A stretch of 64,000 nucleotides of DNA from Azospirillum sp. SYSU D00513 (GTDB lineage: Bacteria > Pseudomonadota > Alphaproteobacteria > Azospirillales > Azospirillaceae). This document shows positions 26,474 through 35,677 of the stretch, one piece after another. Both the position numbers and the translations under genes were made by a program. Location of the stretch: NCBI RefSeq assembly GCF_017356015.1, contig NZ_JAFIQV010000013.1, positions 1-64,000 of the forward strand, given 5' to 3'. Position 1 is the first letter of the stretch. The number at the start of each line of letters is the position of its first letter. The notes under the pieces are model-generated. The model ran no database searches and was not told where the DNA came from. It saw only the letters and a list, made by a program, of their open reading frames with translations.

Positions 26474-26666
26474 CGCTTTCCTCTATGAGCGTTCCTGTTC
26501 CCAAGCCGGGGCTGGGCCGTGGGGGCCGCTTGACTAGCGTGGTGCCCGGCGTTTGAAAAGCGTTCCGTGGGTATAGGACCCGGAATCTTCAAATAGGCGG
26601 CGAGTGCCCGCCGGGAAGGTTGCTCCGGAGGGAAAAAGCAGGGATTACCAACAATTTGAAGGCCGA

Positions 26667-27611
26667 TCAGGAGGCCGCGACATCCCGCGCGCCGGCCGCG
26701 CCGCGTCTCGCCGAGGCGTGGCGCAGCTGGGGTTCGACCTCCACGCGGTTGCGTCCGCCATGCTTGGCCCGGTAGAGAGCCACGTCGGATTTCGCCAGCA
26801 GCGCCTCGATCCCGCCGTCGGCCGGATCGATCCAGCTCAGCCCGACGCTGACCGTGATCCTCAAGACGTCCGAAGGCGGAACGGGAAGGGACGCCGCCGC
26901 GATGGCTTCGCGCAGCCGTTCGGCGACCGAGAAAGCGCTCAGCGGCTTGGTTTCCGGCAGCACGATCGCGAACTCCTCGCCGCCCAGGCGCCCGACGAAG
27001 TCGCTGGTCCGGATGGTCTGCTGGCAGCAGCGCACGGTCAGGCGGATGGCCTCGTCGCCGATTCCGTGCCCGTGCGTGTCGTTGACGCGCTTGAAATGGT
27101 CGATGTCGAGCATCAGCACCGACAGCGGGCGCTCGTAGCGGCGGGCCCTCAGGAATTCCTCGGCGCCGCGTTCGAGAAAACGGCGGCGGTTCAGCGCGCC
27201 GGTCAGGGTGTCGGTGGTGGCCAGCCGCTCGAGATCCCGCTGCATCGCGACCACGCGCGACGCGGCCAGCAGGCGGGCACCGGTCCATTTCCAGTCCAGC
27301 GGTTTGCGCAGAAACTCGTCGGCGCCTCCCTCGACCAGCTCATGATACTGGTCGGTCATGCTGCCGGGGATCATGATGATCAGATACAGGTGGCGCGCGC
27401 CCTGCTTCGTCCGGAGGTGCCAGCACAGCTCCACGCCCGTCATGTCGGCCAGCTTGACGTCGACCATGACGACGTCGAACTGCTCCCGCGCCGCCCGATC
27501 CAGGGCTTCGGCGCCCGTTGTCGCCGTCTCGACCGCGTATCCGAGCTTGCGAAGCTCATACACCATCATCGTGGAGTGATGCGGGGAGTCGTCAACGACC
27601 AGGATGCGCAA
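26667..27611 (-). CDS. response regulator with GGDEF domain (diguanylate cyclase)
   Basis: About 314 aa. The receiver domain begins RILVVDDSPHHSTMM with the phospho-acceptor Asp in VVMVDVKLAD and the Lys in LRKPLDW. The GGDEF domain starts TDTLTGALNRRRFL and has an intact active site RLGGEEFAIV. The inhibitory I-site RTSD stands five residues before it, so product inhibition by c-di-GMP is expected. The start is uncertain: TTG 27611 follows GGAG with 8-nt spacing and gives a normal receiver N-terminus; a GTG at 27689 would add 26 residues that do not look like the family. No partner kinase is adjacent. Confidence 0.86.
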   Translation of the reverse strand: MRILVVDDSPHHSTMMVYELRKLGYAVETATTGAEALDRAAREQFDVVMVDVKLADMTGVELCWHLRTKQGARHLYLIIMIPGSMTDQYHELVEGGADEFLRKPLDWKWTGARLLAASRVVAMQRDLERLATTDTLTGALNRRRFLERGAEEFLRARRYERPLSVLMLDIDHFKRVNDTHGHGIGDEAIRLTVRCCQQTIRTSDFVGRLGGEEFAIVLPETKPLSAFSVAERLREAIAAASLPVPPSDVLRITVSVGLSWIDPADGGIEALLAKSDVALYRAKHGGRNRVEVEPQLRHASARRGAAGARDVAAS

Positions 27612-27698
27612 CGCCGATGCTCCATCCGTCCGGCTCGGGACCGCTCCGTTGATCGGAACGGTTGTCCAGGCCGAGTGTAGGGAGCGCACCCCGCCCCA

Positions 27699-28643
27699 TC
27701 AAGCGATGATGGGCTCTCCGGCGCCTGAGGCGGCGGTTTCCAGAGTCCCCGGCGGCGCGTGGCCCCGGATGAGAGCGGCCATCGCCCGGAAGCCGGCGCC
27801 GCGCGGGTCGCTCGCGCGCCAGACCAGCCCGACCGTGCGGCCCGGCGGATCGCGGTCGAAGGGGCGGTAGGCGATCAGCCCGCCCATGTCCGTCTGGTTC
27901 GCGACGGCGAGCAGGGGCATCAAGGTGTATCCGGCGCCGGCCGCGACCATGTGGCGTAAGGTTTCCAGGCCGGTGGCGTGGCGGGTCCCGCGCCCCTGGC
28001 GCCCGCAGAGCGACAGCGCCTGATCGCGCAGGCAGTGCCCTTCCTCCAGCAGAACGAGGTCTCCCGGATCGAGGTCGGCGAGGGCGACGCCGGGAAGCGC
28101 CTCCAGCGGGTGGCCGGCGGGGTAGGCGAGCAGGAAGGGTTCGAAGAACAGCGGCTCCGCGGCCAGCCCCTCGTCCTCGGCGGGCAGCGACAGGAAGACG
28201 GCGTCCACCCGCCCGTCGCGCAGGTCGGCCAGAAGCCCCTCCGTCCGGCCCTCCGCGAGGCTGAGCTGCACCTCCGGGAAATTCCTGCGGATCGGCGACA
28301 GGACGTGGGGAAACAGGTAGGGGCCGAGCGTCTGTATGGCCCCGAGCGTCAGGGGACCGGCAAAGGCGCCCTCCGCCCCGCGCGCAAGGGCGATCAGGCG
28401 CTGTGCCTCCTCCAGCACGGTGCGTGCCTGGCGGATCACCGCTTCGCCCTGTGCCGTCGGAAGGACCCGGCGGCTCGTGCGCTCGAACAGCGGAATGCCG
28501 AGCAGATCCTCCAGCTTGCGGATCTGCGCGCTGAGCGACGGCTGGCTCACCCCGCAACGTTCCGCCGCGCGGCCGAAATGGCGGTGGTCGGCGACGGCGA
28601 CGGCGTATTCCAGGTCCCGCAGGGACAGGCCGGCGATGTTCAT
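27699..28643 (-). CDS. oxyR: OxyR-like LysR-family peroxide sensor
   Basis: Transcription regulator of 314 aa. The N-terminal LysR helix-turn-helix reads RDLEYAVAVADHRHFGRAAERCGVSQPSLS. The redox pair of OxyR is conserved: Cys204 in LLEEGHCLRDQAL and Cys213 in SLCGRQG, with the following ETLRHMVAAGAG as in E. coli. It should form a disulfide on peroxide exposure and activate the divergent catalase gene. The ATG is at 28643 and overlaps an ATAG/CTAT palindrome. Confidence 0.9.
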   Translation of the reverse strand: MNIAGLSLRDLEYAVAVADHRHFGRAAERCGVSQPSLSAQIRKLEDLLGIPLFERTSRRVLPTAQGEAVIRQARTVLEEAQRLIALARGAEGAFAGPLTLGAIQTLGPYLFPHVLSPIRRNFPEVQLSLAEGRTEGLLADLRDGRVDAVFLSLPAEDEGLAAEPLFFEPFLLAYPAGHPLEALPGVALADLDPGDLVLLEEGHCLRDQALSLCGRQGRGTRHATGLETLRHMVAAGAGYTLMPLLAVANQTDMGGLIAYRPFDRDPPGRTVGLVWRASDPRGAGFRAMAALIRGHAPPGTLETAASGAGEPIIA

Positions 28644-28656
28644 AGAAGGCGCCTAT
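28642..28656. promoter_or_regulatory. candidate OxyR half-site ATAG-N7-CTAT
   Basis: The 15-bp sequence ATAGAAGGCGCCTAT is a palindrome of the spacing seen in the OxyR consensus (ATAG-N7-CTAT). It overlaps the start codon of the oxyR gene, where binding would repress oxyR. Only one half of the usual double site is seen here. Confidence 0.5.
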
Positions 28657-28684
28657 GGAAGCTGTACGATCAATGAATTGGATG

Positions 28685-28705
28685 TATCGCAAATCTGAGG
28701 CGATA
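28685..28705. promoter_or_regulatory. inverted repeat TATCGC-N9-GCGATA upstream of the catalase gene
   Basis: Perfect 6-bp arms separated by 9 bases lie 41 to 61 bp before the catalase start, in the shared promoter with oxyR. The AT-N17-AT form fits a LysR-type operator, so it could be the activating OxyR site, or a site for another regulator. Confidence 0.5.
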
Positions 28706-28745
28706 ACCAGGGTCAAGCACGGCCTGAACCATAAGGAAACGTTCG

Positions 28746-30209
28746 ATGAGCACCCTGACCACCACCTTCGGCATCCCCGTCGGCGACAACCAGAACTCCC
28801 TCACGGCAGGGCCGCGCGGGCCGGTGCTGATGCAGGACTTCCATCTGATCGAGAAGCTCGCCCATTTCAACCGGGAACGCATTCCGGAGCGGGTCGTGCA
28901 TGCCAAGGGCGCCGGAGCCTACGGCGTCTTCCGCGTCACGGCCGACGTCACCCCCTACACGACGGCCGGCTTCCTGTCCGCGGCCGGCAAGGAGACGGAG
29001 GTGTTCCTGCGCTTCTCCACCGTCGGTGGCGAGAAGGGGTCAGCCGACGCCGAGCGCGACCCGCGCGGCTTCGCCGTGAAGTTCTACACGGAAGAGGGCA
29101 ACTACGACATCGTCGGCAACAACACGCCGGTCTTCTTCGTCCGTGACCCGCTGAAGTTCCCGGACTTCATCCACACGCAAAAGCGCAACCCGGCGACCAA
29201 CCTGAAGGATCCGACCGCGGTCTGGGACTTCTTCTCCCTGTCGCCGGAAACCTTGCACCAGCTGACCATCCTGTTCAGCGACCGCGGGACGCCGCGCAGC
29301 TACCGCCACATGGACGGCTTCTCCAGTCACACCTTCTCCTGGATCAACGCGGCGGGCGAGCGCTTCTGGGTCAAGTACCACTTCAAGACCCGCCAGGGCA
29401 TCCAGAACTTCACGGCGGAGCAGGCGACCGCCATGGCCGGCATCGATCCGGACCACGCCACCCGCGACCTGTTCGCCTCCATCGAGGACGGCGACTTCCC
29501 GGCCTGGACCGTCTCCGTGCAGATCATGCCGGAGCTGGAGGCCGACGGCTATCACGTGAACCCGTTCGACATCACCAAGGTTTGGCCGCACGCCGACTAC
29601 CCGCTGGTCGAGATCGGCGAGCTTGTGCTGAACCGGAACCCGGAGAACTACTTCGCCGAGGTCGAGCAGGCCGCCTTCAGCCCGGCGAGCGTCGTTCCCG
29701 GGATCTCCTTCAGCCCGGACAAGATGCTCCAGGGCCGTCTCTTCGCCTATGCCGACGCGCACCGCTACCGGCTGGGCGGCAACTACGGCCTCCTGCCGGT
29801 GAACCGCCCCCACGCCACCAGCGCGGAGAACTACCAGCGCGACGGCGCCATGCGCTTCGACGGCAATGGCGGCGGGCGCCCGAACTACGAGCCGAACAGC
29901 TTCGGCGGTCCCGCCCAGCAGCCCGCCAGGGCCGAACCGCCGCTGCGAATCACCGGCGACGCCGCGCGTTACGATCACCGGCAGGGCAACGACGATTACT
30001 CCCAGGCCGGCGCGCTGTTCCGGCTGGTCGGTGCCGAGGCCCAGGAGCGGCTGATGGACAACATCGCCGGTTCCCTCGGCCAAGCGCCGGAAGACATCCA
30101 GCAGCGGCAGCTCCGCCACTTCCTGGCCGCCGACGCGGCCTACGGCGAAGGCATCGCGAAGCGCCTCGGCCTGACCGTGGCGGCCCGCGAGGCGGTGCCC
30201 GCCGAATAA
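28746..30209 (+). CDS. clade-3-type small-subunit catalase
   Basis: Heme catalase of 487 aa that dismutates hydrogen peroxide. The distal active site is [14 protein letters not shown] with the catalytic His; the Asn is in [17 protein letters not shown]; the proximal heme ligand Tyr is in [14 protein letters not shown]. The length fits small-subunit (katA/katB-like) cytoplasmic catalases. A ribosome site (AAGGAAACG) precedes the ATG. It is divergent from oxyR, which predicts peroxide induction, and ends before a strong terminator. Confidence 0.95.
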   Translation: MSTLTTTFGIPVGDNQNSLTAGPRGPVLMQDFHLIEKLAHFNRERIPERVVHAKGAGAYGVFRVTADVTPYTTAGFLSAAGKETEVFLRFSTVGGEKGSADAERDPRGFAVKFYTEEGNYDIVGNNTPVFFVRDPLKFPDFIHTQKRNPATNLKDPTAVWDFFSLSPETLHQLTILFSDRGTPRSYRHMDGFSSHTFSWINAAGERFWVKYHFKTRQGIQNFTAEQATAMAGIDPDHATRDLFASIEDGDFPAWTVSVQIMPELEADGYHVNPFDITKVWPHADYPLVEIGELVLNRNPENYFAEVEQAAFSPASVVPGISFSPDKMLQGRLFAYADAHRYRLGGNYGLLPVNRPHATSAENYQRDGAMRFDGNGGGRPNYEPNSFGGPAQQPARAEPPLRITGDAARYDHRQGNDDYSQAGALFRLVGAEAQERLMDNIAGSLGQAPEDIQQRQLRHFLAADAAYGEGIAKRLGLTVAAREAVPAE

Positions 30210-30250
30210 TGCGGCATCCTTCTCCAGGCCAACATGGGTGATGGACGCGA

Positions 30251-30287
30251 AGCTCCGCCGGGCGATGCCGCCCGGCGGAGCTTTTTT
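30251..30287 (+). terminator. intrinsic terminator after the catalase gene
   Basis: AGCTCCGCCGGGCG pairs with CGCCCGGCGGAGCT around ATGC and is followed by TTTTTT, a long stable stem. Confidence 0.93.
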
Positions 30288-30469
30288 GTCGGGTTCGCCC
30301 ATGCGAACGCGAGCGGAGTGGTGGCACCCATCGGCATATGCCTATCCGATTAGCTTACCTCCCATCCGAAAGGCTGGTACACGCGCGGGTGGATAGCTGC
30401 GATACAAGGACGGACGAAGACAAGGAACTCATCCCGGCAGCCCTGTTTCCCGACGCGTTAGGCACAAGA

Positions 30470-31648
30470 ATGCGGAAAATTTTAGGCACGTTATTATCGG
30501 TTCTGCTCTTGTCGCTTGCCGTTTCCACCGTCCGGGCGGAGACGAAACCTGTCTACATTGGGCTGGACGGGGAGTTCGGCCTCAGGAACAGCACCTCGGC
30601 GGAGTCGATCGAGCGCGGAATCCTCGCCGCCCTGGACGAGATCAACACGGCGGGCGGCGTGCTCGGCGGACGGCCCCTGGCGCTGGTGAAGAAGGAACAC
30701 CGCTCCATCGCCGCGCGTGGCATCAAGAACATCAAGGAATTCGCCGTAATCCCCGATCTCGTCGCGGTCTTCGGCGGCCGTTTCAGCCCGGTGGTGATCG
30801 AGGAGCTTCCGATCCTCAAGGAAACCAAGACGCTGTTCCTGGCCCCCTGGTCTTCCGCCGACGCGATCGTCGACAACGGCATGGTGCCCAACTATTCGTT
30901 CCGGCTGTCCCTGCGCGACAGCCTCGCCATGCCCAAGATGTTCGAGTACGCCCGCAAGCGGGGTGCGCGGAAGGTGGGGTTGCTGCTGACGAACACCGCC
31001 TGGGGGCGAAGCAATCTCGCCTCGGCGGAACGCCATCTCGATGCCGGCGGCGAGCCGCCGGTCGTCGCGACCGCTTGGTACAACTGGCGCGACAAATCGC
31101 TGATCGACAAGTACGAGATGCTGGAACGGGCGGGCGCCGAGGCGATCATCATGGTCGCCAACGACGACGAGGCGGCGGTGCTCGTCCGCGAACTGGCGGC
31201 ACTGCCCAGGGAACGGCGCCTTCCGCTGATCAGCCATTGGGGCGTGACCGGCGGCGACTTCGTCGGCCAGGCCGGAGAGGCGCTGCGGGAGGTGGATTTC
31301 ACGGTCATCCAGACCTTCAGCTTCTTCAAGGCGGACAAGGCGATGGTGGACCGCGTCCTCGGGGTCACCGAACGGCTCTTCGGGATCAGGCGGGTGGAGG
31401 ACATCATCTCGCCCGTCGGCTTCGCCCACGCCTACGACCTGACGCACATTCTGGCGCGCGCCATCGATCTGGCCGGGACGACCGACCGGGCGACGGTGCG
31501 CGACGCGCTCGAAAAGGTGGAGAACTACCGCGGCCTCGTGAAGAACTTCGAACGCCCCTTCACGCCGGACCGGCACGAGGCGCTCGGGCCGGAGGAGTTG
31601 CTGATGGCCCGCTTCGACCGGCAGGGCGTCCTTGTCCCCGCCGAGTAA
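30470..31648 (+). CDS. periplasmic ligand-binding protein (LivK-like)
   Basis: Binding protein of 392 aa with a signal peptide (MRKILGTLLSVLLLSLAVSTVRA). The fold is the branched-chain amino acid/amide type (periplasmic binding protein family 6): IGLDGEFGLRNSTSAESIERG, LDEINTAGGVLGGRPL and LISHWGVTGGDF. There is no ABC permease or ATPase next to it. Instead its end overlaps a hybrid histidine kinase gene, which suggests that it presents a ligand to the sensor; this is inference. The ligand is unknown. The start is ATG 30470; the upstream codons do not add a family-like sequence. Confidence 0.82.
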   Translation: MRKILGTLLSVLLLSLAVSTVRAETKPVYIGLDGEFGLRNSTSAESIERGILAALDEINTAGGVLGGRPLALVKKEHRSIAARGIKNIKEFAVIPDLVAVFGGRFSPVVIEELPILKETKTLFLAPWSSADAIVDNGMVPNYSFRLSLRDSLAMPKMFEYARKRGARKVGLLLTNTAWGRSNLASAERHLDAGGEPPVVATAWYNWRDKSLIDKYEMLERAGAEAIIMVANDDEAAVLVRELAALPRERRLPLISHWGVTGGDFVGQAGEALREVDFTVIQTFSFFKADKAMVDRVLGVTERLFGIRRVEDIISPVGFAHAYDLTHILARAIDLAGTTDRATVRDALEKVENYRGLVKNFERPFTPDRHEALGPEELLMARFDRQGVLVPAE

Positions 31649-33857
31649 AGGCCTGGCCTTGCGCACGGAGCCGGAACGGCGGAGCCTCGCGGGATGGGCC
31701 CGCGGCAGCCTCGCGCGCCGGTTCGCCCTGATGTCGGTCCTGTTGTCGGTGGGGCTGGTCTCGATCCTCGGCGGCGGCTTCTACGCCCTGACCCGCCACC
31801 AGCTTCTGGAGCAGTACGAGGCATCGCTCCAGGCGAGCGCCACCACGCTGGCCAACCAGACCAACGGGCTCCTCGCCGTGATCACGGACACGATGGCGCG
31901 GCTGTCCCAGAATGGGGTTCTGGCGACGGCCCTGGTGGATTCGTCCGGACGCGAAACCTACCTCGTCCCCTTCCTGAACAGCTACCGCTCGATCTCCGGA
32001 ATTCCGGTTTCGATCACCTTCACGGACTTCGAGGGGGAGGTGATCGCCACGAACGGCGAGCCCGGAATCACCGGCCAGGACATGGCCTGGCTGCGCGCGG
32101 CGATCGCGCGGGGAAGCGCTGCCGCCGCCGTCGTTTCGGACAACGGCATCCTGTCCCTGATCGCCGCCGAAATGCTGGTCTACGACCGGACTGAATCGCC
32201 GGAGGGCGCCGTCCTCTACAAGGTTCCGCTGGACGCACTGGTGCCCTACGGGGACGCCCGCATCGTCCACGCCGTCTACGGCACGGAACAGGTCCCCTCC
32301 GATGACGGCCGCATCGTGGTCGAAATTCCGCTTCAGGTCTCCAACGTCTTGGTGCCGCTGAAGCTCGCGCTGCGCATGACCGCGCCGCCAACCCCCACCG
32401 CCGGTCTGTTCCGCTGGATGCTGCCGCTTTATATCGCCGCCGGGCTGCTGGCGATCGGGCTGGTGGCGGTCGCGGGCAGCCGGCTGGCCGGGCGCTATCT
32501 CACCCGTTCCCTGCGCGACCTGGAGGAACTGTCCAGCACCATCGTCCGCGACGGCTACAGGGGCCAGCGCGCCGCCGTGCGCGGGCGGGACGAGGTCGCG
32601 CGTCTCGCCAACGCGTTCAACCACATGCTCGACGAGCTGAGCGCCGCGCGTCACGAACTGGAAGAGCGCTCCGCCCTGGAAATCGCGGCACAGCGCGACC
32701 TTGCCGAGCGGGCGGACGCCGCGCGGTCCGCCATGGAGCGGGCGCGCAACGAGGCCGAGCGCGCGAACGCGGCCAAGACCCGTTTTCTCGCCGCCGCCAG
32801 CCACGACCTGCGCCAGCCCGTGCAGTCACTGATGCTGCTGACCTCCGCGCTGGGCGGGAAAATGGCCGGGCGGGAGGACGCGAAGCCCCTGCTCGGGCAC
32901 ATGGAAACCGCTCTCGAAGCCTTGCGGCACCTGCTGGACAGCCTTCTCGACATCTCCAAGCTGGAGGCGGGCGTCATCCAGGCGGAGTTCCAGACGGTCC
33001 GCCTGTCCGACCTGCTGAGCCGGCTGGAGGGGGAGTACAACCTGCGCGGGGCGGAAAGCGGAATCGCGGTGCGGGTCGTTCCCTGCACGCTGTCGGTCCG
33101 CACCGATCCCGCCCTGCTGGAGCGCATGCTGCGCAACCTGCTGGAGAACGCGTTGCGCTACACGCAGTCCGGCGGGATCCTGATCGGCTGCCGCCGGTCG
33201 GGCGGCGCGGTCCGGCTCCAGATCCTGGACACCGGCATCGGCATCCCGCAGGACCAGCTCGACGACATCTTCCAGGAATTCTATCAGGTCGGGAACGCCG
33301 GCCGCGAGCGGGAGAAGGGCCTTGGGCTCGGGCTCGCCATCGTGCGGCGGCTGTCGCACCTCCTCCGACACCCGGTGCGCGTGACCTCGGCGGTGGGGAA
33401 GGGCTCCTGCTTCTCGGTCGAGCTGCCGCTGGTCGCCACGGCACCGGTGCAGCCTTGCGCCGAAGCGGAGGGGTCCCCGTCGCATGAACGCGGATTTGCC
33501 GTCGTGATCGACGACGAGGCGCTGGTGCGTGAGAGCCTCGGATTCCTGATTGAATCCTACGGCTGGCGCGTGCTGATGGCGGATTCCGGGGACGCCGCGC
33601 TGTCGAGGCTCTCCGCCACGCCGGAACCTCCCACGCTGGTGATTGCCGATTACCGGCTGGAGAACGGAAAGAGCGGCATCGACGCGGTGCGCCGGCTGCA
33701 GGAAACCTATGGCCCGGGGCTTCGCGGGGTCATCCTAACCGGGGACACGGCGCCCGAGCGAATCGCCGAAGCCCAGAGCAGCGGACACCTGATCCTGCAC
33801 AAGCCGATCTCGGCGGCGGTGCTTCGCGGGGTTCTCGCGGACGCCCATTCCGCCTGA
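31632..33857 (+). CDS. hybrid sensor histidine kinase/response regulator
   Basis: Membrane sensor of 741 aa. TM1 is at about 32-53, a periplasmic sensor domain at about 54-260, TM2 at about 262-285, a HAMP and coiled coil at 285-375, HisKA with the phospho-His at 391 (SHDLRQPVQSL), HATPase_c (NLLENALRY, LDTGIGI, KGLGLGLAIV), and a C-terminal receiver at about 623-735 with Asp in VIADYRL. The first codon (31632, TTG) lies inside the preceding gene; a TTG at 31659 just after that stop is an alternative. Kinases with this DLRQP box often pair with LuxR-type regulators; none is adjacent. Confidence 0.87.
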   Translation: MSPPSKGLALRTEPERRSLAGWARGSLARRFALMSVLLSVGLVSILGGGFYALTRHQLLEQYEASLQASATTLANQTNGLLAVITDTMARLSQNGVLATALVDSSGRETYLVPFLNSYRSISGIPVSITFTDFEGEVIATNGEPGITGQDMAWLRAAIARGSAAAAVVSDNGILSLIAAEMLVYDRTESPEGAVLYKVPLDALVPYGDARIVHAVYGTEQVPSDDGRIVVEIPLQVSNVLVPLKLALRMTAPPTPTAGLFRWMLPLYIAAGLLAIGLVAVAGSRLAGRYLTRSLRDLEELSSTIVRDGYRGQRAAVRGRDEVARLANAFNHMLDELSAARHELEERSALEIAAQRDLAERADAARSAMERARNEAERANAAKTRFLAAASHDLRQPVQSLMLLTSALGGKMAGREDAKPLLGHMETALEALRHLLDSLLDISKLEAGVIQAEFQTVRLSDLLSRLEGEYNLRGAESGIAVRVVPCTLSVRTDPALLERMLRNLLENALRYTQSGGILIGCRRSGGAVRLQILDTGIGIPQDQLDDIFQEFYQVGNAGREREKGLGLGLAIVRRLSHLLRHPVRVTSAVGKGSCFSVELPLVATAPVQPCAEAEGSPSHERGFAVVIDDEALVRESLGFLIESYGWRVLMADSGDAALSRLSATPEPPTLVIADYRLENGKSGIDAVRRLQETYGPGLRGVILTGDTAPERIAEAQSSGHLILHKPISAAVLRGVLADAHSA

Positions 33858-34016
33858 TCGGCATCCGCTCGCATGCGGACGTGCGGCAGGGCATAGCCCT
33901 CCCGGCCGGCGGAAGCGCTCTCCGCGCCACTGCCGTCCTATGCCGATGATCCTGATTGGTTGAGCCGCGCGGCCTCTACCACAATGGAGGTCATCATTCT
34001 GGGAGAGAAACGAGCC

Positions 34017-35657
34017 ATGCCGCGCCTTGCCTTGTCCTTGACCTTGTCACTCCTGGCGACCGTGCCGGCGCTGCTGTCGGCGCAGCCCGGCGCGGCGCAG
34101 GCGGCGGAGGCGGCCACAGCCTGCGGCTCGGCCGATGCCGCCGTGGCCTGCACCGAAACGGGCGCCGTGCGCGGCGTCGCCGAAGGCGCCACGCTGGCCT
34201 TCAAGGGCATTCCCTACGCCAAGCCCCCCGTCGGCGATCTGCGCTGGCGGCCTCCGCGGCCGGCGGAGGCCTGGAGCGGCGTGCGCGACGGGTCGAAGAC
34301 CGGCCCGTCCTGTCCGCAGCTGTCCGGGAAGGAGGTCGTCGGGTCGGAAGACTGCCTGACCGTGAATGTCTGGAAGCCCCAGGACACGCCGGCGGCGCAA
34401 GGGGCAGGGCAGGCGGCGAAGCGTCCGGTCATGGTCTGGTTCACCGGCGGCGGCAACCATTCGCTGTCCGGGCAAGGGACCGCCCAGTATGGCGGAGTCA
34501 CCTATGACGGCGAGGCAATGGCAGCGCGCGGCGTGGTCTTCGTCAGCTTCAACTACCGGCTCGGCGCGCTGGGCTTCCTGGCGCACCCGGCGCTCGACGC
34601 AGAGCGCACGGAGACGGTGTCCGGCAATTACGGCAGCCTCGATCAGATCGCGCTGCTCGGCTGGGTCCGGCGCAACATCGCGGCCTTCGGCGGCGATCCC
34701 GAGCGGGTCACCGTCTTCGGCACCTCGGCCGGCGGCGCCAACATCTGCGCCCTGATGACGGCTCCGGCCGCCAAGGGGCTGTTCGCCTCCGCGTCGATGC
34801 AGAGCAGCGTTCCGACAGGCTGTGAACTCCCGACCCTGGCCGAGGCCGAGGCCCGCACCGGAAATCGGGTCGTCTCGGCGCTGGCCTGCGAGGGCGGGAG
34901 CGACGTGGCCGCCTGCCTGCGCGGCAAGAGCATGGCGGAGGTGGTGAACGCCGTGCCTGGCACCTTCGGCGTTTTCCCCCGGATCTATGGCCCGAACGTG
35001 GACGGCCATGTCTTCCCCCAGCAGCCGATCAGCCGCATCCGCGCCGGCGCGCACGTGCCGGTCATCATCGGAAACAGCGCCGAAGAAACCATGCAGTTCG
35101 TCGATGCCGCCGGGCCGGTGACCGACGAGGCCGGCTACGCCGCCGCCGTGGAAAGGATTTTCGGTTCGAAGGCGCGCGGCGCCGTGCTCGCCCGCTATCC
35201 CGCGACCCGCTACGGGAGCCCGCGCCGCGCGCTTGTGCAGGCGACCACCGACGCCCTCTTCACCTGCACCAGCCGCCGCGTGGCGCGCGCCATCGCGGAC
35301 GCCCAGACGAAGCCGGTCTTCCGCTACCTGTTCGCCCACACGCTTGAAAACGACCCGGCCTTCAAGGCTGCGGGCATCAACCACACGATCGAGCACCCCT
35401 TCTTCTACGCCTGGAAGGGCAAGTACCAGCCGACGGCGGACGACCTCGCGATCCAGCGCCTCATGCTCGCCTCCTGGACCAACCTGGCGAGGGCTGGAAA
35501 CCCGAACGGCGCGGGCGCTCCCTCCTGGCCGGCCGTCGCGGCGGGCGCCGACACGCTGCTGACCATCGGCGCGGCGTCGGCGACCGCGGGGCAGGGTCCG
35601 GCCGAGGCGAACTGCGGTTTCTGGGACGGCATCGAGCTGCCGGCACCGCATCTCTGA
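34017..35657 (+). CDS. secreted type-B carboxylesterase
   Basis: Esterase of 546 aa in the alpha/beta-hydrolase fold. A signal peptide runs through about residue 28. The nucleophile elbow GTSAGGAN follows SLDQIALLGWVRRNIAAFGG as in acetylcholinesterase-type enzymes; the acid is probably Glu in GNSAEETMQF and the catalytic His is in AGINHTIEHPF. Export to the periplasm is likely. The natural ester is unknown. The start ATG 34017 is supported by GGGAGAG upstream. It stands alone, convergent to the split kinase. Confidence 0.88.
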   Translation: MPRLALSLTLSLLATVPALLSAQPGAAQAAEAATACGSADAAVACTETGAVRGVAEGATLAFKGIPYAKPPVGDLRWRPPRPAEAWSGVRDGSKTGPSCPQLSGKEVVGSEDCLTVNVWKPQDTPAAQGAGQAAKRPVMVWFTGGGNHSLSGQGTAQYGGVTYDGEAMAARGVVFVSFNYRLGALGFLAHPALDAERTETVSGNYGSLDQIALLGWVRRNIAAFGGDPERVTVFGTSAGGANICALMTAPAAKGLFASASMQSSVPTGCELPTLAEAEARTGNRVVSALACEGGSDVAACLRGKSMAEVVNAVPGTFGVFPRIYGPNVDGHVFPQQPISRIRAGAHVPVIIGNSAEETMQFVDAAGPVTDEAGYAAAVERIFGSKARGAVLARYPATRYGSPRRALVQATTDALFTCTSRRVARAIADAQTKPVFRYLFAHTLENDPAFKAAGINHTIEHPFFYAWKGKYQPTADDLAIQRLMLASWTNLARAGNPNGAGAPSWPAVAAGADTLLTIGAASATAGQGPAEANCGFWDGIELPAPHL

Positions 35658-35677
35658 TCCCGTGGGCGGCTACGCGT

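Noticed and set aside
26474..26600. FruR/Cra operator upstream of fruB (TGAAAAGCGTTCC near 26555)
   Set aside because: Too far from the TGAAACG..TTCA consensus to call without comparison to relatives.
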